35,983 nt of DNA from Fusobacterium sp. (lineage in GTDB: Bacteria; Fusobacteriota; Fusobacteriia; Fusobacteriales; Fusobacteriaceae): assembly GCF_032477075.1 (NCBI RefSeq), contig NZ_JAWDXO010000028.1:1-35983 (forward strand), read 5' to 3'. Both the position numbers and the translations under genes were made by a program. A model generated the notes under the pieces. That model was not told where the DNA came from. It saw nothing but the letters and a program-made list of their open reading frames with translations, and ran no database searches. Positions 31,191-35,983 of this stretch are shown one piece after another. Each line of letters begins with the position of its first letter. Within the stretch, counting starts at the first letter, position 1.

Positions 31191-31219
31191 TTGTGTTTTA
31201 TAAAAATTAATAATATAAT
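31191..31219 (+). promoter_or_regulatory. Promoter of the OmpA-type lipoprotein gene
   Basis: TTGTGT (31191-31196), a 17-base spacer and TATAAT (31214-31219). The leader of about 115 bases is very AT-rich. Confidence 0.6.
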
Positions 31220-31342
31220 ATCAATATATAAAGGAATTTATTTTTATTCTTCGAATATTACATTAACAACAAAAAAAAATTTTAATTTAAGGTATTTTAA
31301 ATCAAAAAATTATTTTTTACTATACAAAGGAGGATTTTAATT

Positions 31343-31993
31343 ATGAATACAAAAAAAGTTATGTCTAGTTTTTTACTAGCTTTAATGATCACTGGATGTA
31401 CTTCTTCACCTTTTCTAGACGATACTGGTTCTGTAAATAGTAAAACTAAAGGAACTGCTGGAGGTGCAGCAGCAGGAGCTTTAGTAGGACAACTTATAGG
31501 AAAAGATACAAAAGGAACTCTTATTGGTGCTGGAGTAGGTGCCCTTGCTGGATTAGGATGGGGAGCTTATAGAGATCGTCAAGAGCAGGAACTTAGAGAA
31601 CGTTTAAAAAATACTGAAGTACAAGTCAGCCAAAATGGAGATAATCTAAACTTAAATCTTCCAGGTGGAGTTACTTTTGCTACTGACAGTTCTAATATAG
31701 TTTCAAGTTTCTATGGACCATTAAATTCTATAGCAACTGTACTTATTCAATATCCAGAAACTAGAATCATAGTTAATGGTTATACTGATAATGTAGGAAG
31801 TGCAAGCTACAATGTAACTTTATCAGAAAAAAGAGCTGCTAGTGTTAGAAATTACCTTATTCAACAAGGTGTTTCTGCTAGAAGAATATCTTATGTAGGA
31901 TATGGAATGGAAAATCCTAGAGCTACTAACAATACTGCTGCTGGAAGAGCTGAAAACAGAAGAGTGGAACTAGAAATTTTACCTATGAATTAA
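31343..31993 (+). CDS. OmpA-family lipoprotein with a glycine-zipper segment (YiaD-like)
   Basis: A 216-residue outer-membrane-type lipoprotein. The signal peptide ends in the lipobox MITGC with lipidated Cys19. Residues 36-80 are a glycine-zipper region (GTAGGAAAGALVGQLIG, then GTLIGAGVGALAGLGWGAY) that may insert in or lie on a membrane. The C-terminal OmpA domain binds peptidoglycan: VNGYTDNVGSASYNVTLSEK with its conserved Asp, and YVGYGMENPRATN followed by GRAENRRVELEI with its conserved Arg. It links the outer membrane to the cell wall. AAAGGAGG precedes the ATG. The gene is flanked by its own promoter and terminator. Confidence 0.9.
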   Translation: MNTKKVMSSFLLALMITGCTSSPFLDDTGSVNSKTKGTAGGAAAGALVGQLIGKDTKGTLIGAGVGALAGLGWGAYRDRQEQELRERLKNTEVQVSQNGDNLNLNLPGGVTFATDSSNIVSSFYGPLNSIATVLIQYPETRIIVNGYTDNVGSASYNVTLSEKRAASVRNYLIQQGVSARRISYVGYGMENPRATNNTAAGRAENRRVELEILPMN

Positions 31994-32024
31994 TTTTAAA
32001 AAATTGTAATTTAAATATGGTTAA

Positions 32025-32060
32025 CAAAACAGCTATTAAAAATTTTTAGTGGCTGTTTTT
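32025..32060 (+). terminator. Terminator of the OmpA-type lipoprotein gene
   Basis: AAAACAGC pairs with GCTGTTTT around an AT-rich loop, followed by a T run. Confidence 0.7.
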
Positions 32061-32133
32061 TATTATAAAAATTTTCTGTTTTTAACGTTTATTTTTTATT
32101 TTATATTTTTTTGAAAATATTTTTTTATTTTTC

Positions 32134-32162
32134 TTGACACAGATATTTGATAGTGATATGAT
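32134..32162 (+). promoter_or_regulatory. Promoter of the LDH-family gene
   Basis: TTGACA (32134-32139), a 17-base spacer and TATGAT (32157-32162), with the start codon 33 bases downstream. Confidence 0.75.
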
Positions 32163-32194
32163 GTAAAAATAAAAGTTTAAGGGGGATATTTTTT

Positions 32195-33154
32195 ATGATC
32201 AATACAAGAAAAATAGGAATTATAGGTGCTGGGCATGTAGGAAGTCATTGTGCTTTTTCCATGATACTGCAAGGTATTTGTGATGATATAACTTTTGTAG
32301 ATGTTAATGAAGAAAAAGCTGTAGCTCAAGCTCTAGACTGTATGGATACACTTGCTTTTCTTCCACATAAAGCCATTGTAAAAAGTGGTACGATAAAAGA
32401 TTTAGCTGATAAAGATATTATAATAATATGTGTAGGCACTATTGATAATATTTCAAAAGATCGTCTTTTTGAACTTGATCATTCTTTAAAAATAATAAAA
32501 TCATTTGTTCCTGAAATAATAAAAACAGGTTTTAATGGTCATTTTATAGTTATAACAAATCCTGTTGATATAATAACATATTATGTACAACAACTTTCAG
32601 GATTGCCATACAATCAAGTAATAGGAACTGGTACTGGTCTTGATTCTGCAAGACTTCGCAGAATATTAAGTGTTGAAACTGGAATAGATGCTCGCTCTAT
32701 TCAAGCATACATGCTTGGAGAACATGGAGATTCTCAAGTAGCTGCATTTTCATCTGCTTTTATAAATGGAAAATCTCTTTTTGATCTTATAGCAGAAAAA
32801 CCAGAAAAATTTTTTAATATAGATTTTGAAGCAATTGAAAAGAAAACAGCAGAAACTGGCTGGGATATTCTTTGTGGTAAAAATAGTACTGAGTTTGGAA
32901 TTGCTTGTGTATGTTCTGAAATAGTCAGGGCTATTTTCCATGATGAGAAAAAAATCATCCCTTGTAGTGCTTTTCTTCAAGGAGAGTATGATACTTCTAA
33001 TATATATGCTGGAGTTCCAGCTGTAATTGGAAAGGATGGTATAGAATATATAATAGAGCTTCCATTAAATGAATCAGAAAAGAAAAAGCTTTCTAATACT
33101 TTTGATATCATTAAGCATCATATAGAAAGAGGAAAAAGAGCAATAGAAGATTAA
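32195..33154 (+). CDS. L-2-hydroxyacid dehydrogenase, lactate/malate dehydrogenase family
   Basis: A 319-residue NAD-dependent dehydrogenase. The Rossmann motif is KIGIIGAGHVGSHCAF, with Asp36 (FVDVNEEKA) favouring NAD. The catalytic pair Asp150 (GTGLDSARL) and His178 (LGEHGDSQ), the carboxylate-binding Arg153 and the loop Arg90 are present. The specificity loop reads GTIDNISKDRL. By alignment the residue that is Gln in lactate and Arg in malate dehydrogenases is Asp84 here, so the substrate may be neither. The overall pattern also resembles L-2-hydroxyisocaproate dehydrogenase. AAGGGGG precedes the ATG. It stands alone between promoter and terminator. Confidence 0.85.
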   Translation: MINTRKIGIIGAGHVGSHCAFSMILQGICDDITFVDVNEEKAVAQALDCMDTLAFLPHKAIVKSGTIKDLADKDIIIICVGTIDNISKDRLFELDHSLKIIKSFVPEIIKTGFNGHFIVITNPVDIITYYVQQLSGLPYNQVIGTGTGLDSARLRRILSVETGIDARSIQAYMLGEHGDSQVAAFSSAFINGKSLFDLIAEKPEKFFNIDFEAIEKKTAETGWDILCGKNSTEFGIACVCSEIVRAIFHDEKKIIPCSAFLQGEYDTSNIYAGVPAVIGKDGIEYIIELPLNESEKKKLSNTFDIIKHHIERGKRAIED

Positions 33155-33171
33155 TAAATATTTCTAGATAC

Positions 33172-33209
33172 AAAATAAATGGTATAATTTAAATTATGCC
33201 ATTTATTTT
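33172..33209. terminator. Bidirectional terminator overlapping the patatin stop codon
   Basis: AAAATAAATGG (33172-33182) pairs with CCATTTATTTT (33199-33209), with further inner pairing ATAAT/ATTAT. T-rich sequence follows on both strands. It is shared by the two convergent genes. Confidence 0.75.
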
Positions 33210-34048
33210 TCAAATTCTGCCCTATATTTTTTCAAAAAATTTTCTCCATCTATAAATCCTTGGCGATATGCTACAAGAAGTTTCTCTTTATTTTTTTCAA
33301 ATCTATCTATTACAAGTGGCTTTTCTGGTGCTATTACCCATGCTTTTCCTTCTTTTTCCAATCTTGCTACTTCTTTTTGATTCTCTCTATATACTATATG
33401 GTGTCTTTTCAATAGTTCCATCATTGCTGGATATTTTCTCATCATTAAAGAACATAAAGTCTGAAATCTTATGGCAGGTTTTATAAATTTTCTATGGCGT
33501 GTAAGCACAACAATAAGCTTATCACACCCATCTTTCAGAGCCTCATTTACTGGTATAGGACTTGATGTTCCTCCATCAAGATATTTTTTTCCTTTATAAT
33601 CTACAACAGGAGCTACAAGAGGTATAGAAGCTGAAGCTTTGAGCACAGTACTCCCATCTTTTAAAGAATTTTTTCTATAAAACTCAGCCTTGCCTGTTTC
33701 TGCATTCGTTACTCCAACCTTAAAATCACAGGGATTTGCAAAAAAAGCATCATAATCAAAAGGATCTATAGTTTTAGGAAGCTCATCATATAAAAAATCC
33801 ATTCCAAAAAGTGAACCTTTTGTCAACAAATTATAAAAACTTAAATATCTTTTATCATTAATATATTCAGTATTTGTACGAAGAGCTCTTCCCTTTTGTT
33901 TTGATATATATGATACTCCATTTGAAGCTCCTGCTGATACACCAATTAGATAATCTGGCATAAAATTATGTTTGCTAAAGGCATCCAGCACCCCAACTGT
34001 ATATACCCCCCTCATTCCACCACCTTCTAATACTAATCCTGTCTTCAT
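33203..34048 (-). CDS. Patatin-like phospholipase family protein (YjjU-like)
   Basis: A 281-residue putative lipid acyl hydrolase. The oxyanion motif is LEGGGMRGVYTVGVL, the nucleophile Ser38 is in GVSAG, and the dyad Asp158 in YLDGGTSSPIPV, all intact. It has no signal peptide and is expected in the cytoplasm. The length and the CDFKVGVTNAETGKAEF block resemble E. coli YjjU. The natural substrate is unknown. AAGGTGGG precedes the ATG. The stop codon lies inside the terminator stem. Confidence 0.88.
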   Translation of the reverse strand: MKTGLVLEGGGMRGVYTVGVLDAFSKHNFMPDYLIGVSAGASNGVSYISKQKGRALRTNTEYINDKRYLSFYNLLTKGSLFGMDFLYDELPKTIDPFDYDAFFANPCDFKVGVTNAETGKAEFYRKNSLKDGSTVLKASASIPLVAPVVDYKGKKYLDGGTSSPIPVNEALKDGCDKLIVVLTRHRKFIKPAIRFQTLCSLMMRKYPAMMELLKRHHIVYRENQKEVARLEKEGKAWVIAPEKPLVIDRFEKNKEKLLVAYRQGFIDGENFLKKYRAEFEK

Positions 34049-34168
34049 AATATCCCACCTTCATATAAATATTTATAACTTATTTTACTTTATTTTTTAA
34101 AAATTTCCTATAAGAAAATATTGATAATTCTATTTTGGTTAAAAAATATTATATTTTATTCTAAATAA

Positions 34169-34205
34169 AAAAGATCAGGTTCAATATAAAAAATCTGATC
34201 TTTCT
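34169..34205 (-). terminator. Terminator of the D,D-carboxypeptidase gene
   Basis: AAAAGATCAG (34169-34178) pairs with CTGATCTTT (34195-34203), with a T run on the minus strand. Confidence 0.75.
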
Positions 34206-34226
34206 ATTTTAATATTAATTTTTTAA

Positions 34227-35654
34227 CTAAAACAAACCATTTAACAATTTTTCCATTTCATTTCGCAAATCTGTTCTATCTCCATTCCAATGATTTACAA
34301 TTATAGCAAAAGCATATTTCTTTCCATCTTTCTTTAAATATCCTGCATATGACTGAACTCCACTCATACTTCCACTTTTAATTCTTGCATTTCCACTTAG
34401 AGGCGTCTCTTTAAGAAATTTTGCCACTGTTCCATCTTGGCCTGCTATTGGAAATAATTCTTCAAACTTAAATTCCCTTTTTCCATTCATATAAACGAGA
34501 ATATCAGTCAACAACTTGGCTGAAAGTGTATCTCCACGTGAAAGTCCGCTTCCATCTTTCATAGTCAGAGAATCAACATCTAAGCCCTTTTCTTTCCAAA
34601 ATTCTACAACATTTACTCTCTCTACTTTTTCCAAAAGCTGAAATAAATGCTCTGCATAGTGATTATCACTTCTAGTAAGCAATACCCTTATAATCTCTGA
34701 AATAGAAACTGATTCAGTTACAGCAAGTACTACTGCATTCTTAGGTCTTTTTGCTGTTAGTCTGGCAGTAGTTACTTTCCCATTAAATTTTATTCCATTC
34801 TTCTTCATATAATCAGAAAAATATTGTCCTAAAAAAAGTCCTGGATCAGGTATATCACTTTTAATGATAATCTCTGCTCTGTTTGCTGGTACTACTCCAT
34901 AAAATCCTCTTTTATTTTCAAAAGGAACCCCTCTTACATAGATATCTCTTTTACCATTTGGTGAAACAACAGCATGATTATCAAAAATTAACTTTTTCAT
35001 TTGAGGTTTAGTCCCAGTAATTTTAGGAGTGGTTCCAGGTGCTCCTGAACTTAAATATAGAGTATATAGATTATCAAAAATACTAATCCCATAAGTTCCA
35101 GGAGCATAATCAGTACCCATATCTTCCCAAAGCCATTTTCCTGGTATTCCTTCATGACCAAAAAGATCATCTAAAACTATAATATCTCCATTTACAGAAT
35201 TTATTCCAGCTTTCTTCATTTCTTTTACCCAATCTGCCAGAAAGGCTTCTGGTGCTGCTGCAATCCCATCAGAACCAAGAGTAGGATCTCCTCCTCCTTG
35301 AATATATAAATCTCCTTTTAAAATTCCATTTTTATCAATCTTTCCTTCAAACATAAGTTTTGTTTCTAAAGTTTTATTCCCACCCATAACTTCAAGAGCA
35401 GCTCCTGAAGTTACTATTTTCATAACTGAAGCAGGAACCAACGCATTTTTTCCTCTATGGTCAGCTATTACTTCACCAGTTTTTAAATCAACAACATGAA
35501 AACTTAAATCTCCATGTTCTATAATTTCAGCCTCAACAAATTCTTTTACAATCTTTGGTTGACTAGATAATTCCCCAGATGATACTGGTAATTTAGTACA
35601 ACTGCTTAGAAAAATACCTAAAAGTGCAATCCATAAACAAATCTTTTTTTTCAT
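34227..35654 (-). CDS. dacB: D-alanyl-D-alanine carboxypeptidase/endopeptidase, PBP4 (S13) family lipoprotein
   Basis: A penicillin-binding enzyme that trims or cleaves peptidoglycan peptides in the periplasm. The active-site motifs are SVMK (Ser76 and Lys79 in LVPASVMKIVTSG), SDN in TRSDNHYAEHLF and KSG in ARIKSGSMSGVQSYAGY. The large insertion between the first two motifs that marks the S13 family is present. The signal peptide ends in LLGIFLSSC, so Cys19 is probably lipidated; E. coli PBP4 is not a lipoprotein. GAGGTG precedes the ATG. It appears monocistronic. The symbol is by family. Confidence 0.9.
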   Translation of the reverse strand: MKKKICLWIALLGIFLSSCTKLPVSSGELSSQPKIVKEFVEAEIIEHGDLSFHVVDLKTGEVIADHRGKNALVPASVMKIVTSGAALEVMGGNKTLETKLMFEGKIDKNGILKGDLYIQGGGDPTLGSDGIAAAPEAFLADWVKEMKKAGINSVNGDIIVLDDLFGHEGIPGKWLWEDMGTDYAPGTYGISIFDNLYTLYLSSGAPGTTPKITGTKPQMKKLIFDNHAVVSPNGKRDIYVRGVPFENKRGFYGVVPANRAEIIIKSDIPDPGLFLGQYFSDYMKKNGIKFNGKVTTARLTAKRPKNAVVLAVTESVSISEIIRVLLTRSDNHYAEHLFQLLEKVERVNVVEFWKEKGLDVDSLTMKDGSGLSRGDTLSAKLLTDILVYMNGKREFKFEELFPIAGQDGTVAKFLKETPLSGNARIKSGSMSGVQSYAGYLKKDGKKYAFAIIVNHWNGDRTDLRNEMEKLLNGLF

Positions 35655-35688
35655 AAAACACCTCTTCTTTAAAATATTTACACTTCTT

Positions 35689-35717
35689 TATATACCCTAC
35701 TCTCTTATAAAATACAA
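35689..35717 (-). promoter_or_regulatory. Probable dacB promoter
   Basis: TTGTAT (35712-35717), a 17-base spacer and TATATA (35689-35694) on the minus strand, about 35 bases before the ATG. The rest of the gap up to 35887 is AT-rich and I see nothing else in it. Confidence 0.5.
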
Positions 35718-35887
35718 ATATTTCTTTTCTATACATTCAATACTATACTCATATATCGTTATTAAAAAATTTATATTATATATAGTAAAGAAGATATAAT
35801 AACCTATTGTGAAAACTACTATATATTTAATAGAATAACTTGATATTTTAAAATAATATTTTTCTAAAAAATATTTATCACTTCTAT

Positions 35888-35938
35888 AAAAAAAGCTGAG
35901 TAACATTTAAAAAAAATGTTTCACTCAGCTCTCTTTTT
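35888..35938. terminator. Bidirectional terminator near the right edge
   Basis: AGCTGAGT and ACTCAGCT, with inner ACATTT/AAATGT pairing, form a long stem flanked by A and T runs on both strands. It insulates dacB from whatever lies to the right. Confidence 0.75.
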
Positions 35939-35940
35939 TG

Positions 35941-35983
35941 TATAATATAGTTACCACCCTAATTATACAAAGGAGACATACAT
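35941..35983 (+). promoter_or_regulatory. Start signals of a plus-strand gene cut by the window edge
   Basis: A -10 TATAAT (35941-35946) lies in an inverted repeat (GTATAATATAG and TAATTATAC). Then AAAGGAG (35969-35975), a six-base spacer and AT at 35982-35983 follow; a G just outside would complete the start codon. The -35 is poor, so an activator or repressor site is possible. Confidence 0.45.

Noticed and set aside
32734..32980. Two minus-strand ORFs opposite the LDH-family gene
   Set aside because: They overlap each other in different frames opposite a clear gene and have no start signals.
35697..35906. Minus-strand ORF of 69 codons rich in Tyr, Ile and Phe
   Set aside because: Its start lies inside the terminator at 35888-35938, it has no Shine-Dalgarno, and its composition is that of random AT-rich DNA.
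35888..35970. T-box-like AGGGTGGTAAC on the minus strand followed by a terminator
   Set aside because: The motif lies in the loop of a hairpin that does not compete with the terminator, and no suitable amino-acid gene follows. The same bases are better explained by plus-strand start signals.

Overview
The window is AT-rich with short intergenic gaps, an LPS core gene cluster, outer-membrane-type lipoproteins, a Firmicute-like sigma-H/rlmB neighbourhood and a strictly anaerobic style of metabolism (pyruvate formate-lyase, superoxide reductase, rubredoxin, PerR). This combination points to Fusobacterium. The ZTP riboswitch before pflB closely resembles, from memory, the Fusobacterium ulcerans aptamer used in structural work, so the F. 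ulcerans/F. varium group is the best guess. No mobile element, CRISPR array or prophage was recognised.

Layout. Positions 1-1320 hold no intact gene: an outward-facing strong promoter at the left edge, a decayed coding remnant with its own terminator, and a compact promoter-to-terminator unit that carries a perfect ribosome binding site in front of a two-codon reading frame. leuS follows, then a minus-strand operon yueI-like/murA/rlmB/sigH-like. Positions 7.4-9.5 kb carry two exported-protein genes on the plus strand; the second, an exported flavodoxin-fold protein with an ApbE-type flavinylation motif, lies behind a structured leader with an intrinsic terminator. Positions 9.5-14.4 kb are single minus-strand genes: a LysE/ArgO exporter, a secreted DUF4846 protein, a PQQ-type soluble glucose dehydrogenase homologue and a siroheme nitrite/sulfite reductase. 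A broken family 9 glycosyltransferase and a DUF975 membrane protein follow.

Positions 16-20.8 kb carry tsaD, pflA and pflB; pflB has a ZTP riboswitch and an apparent second promoter beyond the riboswitch terminator. Positions 20.8-27.8 kb form one tightly packed minus-strand unit: an LPS core glycosyltransferase, three family 9 glycosyltransferases and an LPS kinase, then recA, recX and plsC. After a tRNA-Met come perR, superoxide reductase and rubredoxin as an oxidative-stress operon with a PerR box over its -10 element, then an acetyltransferase, truA and a six-tRNA operon (Pro-Gly-Arg-His-Lys-Leu).

The right end has an OmpA-type lipoprotein, an LDH-family dehydrogenase, a patatin-like protein and a PBP4-type D,D-carboxypeptidase lipoprotein, plus start signals of a plus-strand gene cut by the window edge. 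Several starts were moved from the longest reading frame to the codon that follows a good Shine-Dalgarno sequence; TTG starts are frequent.
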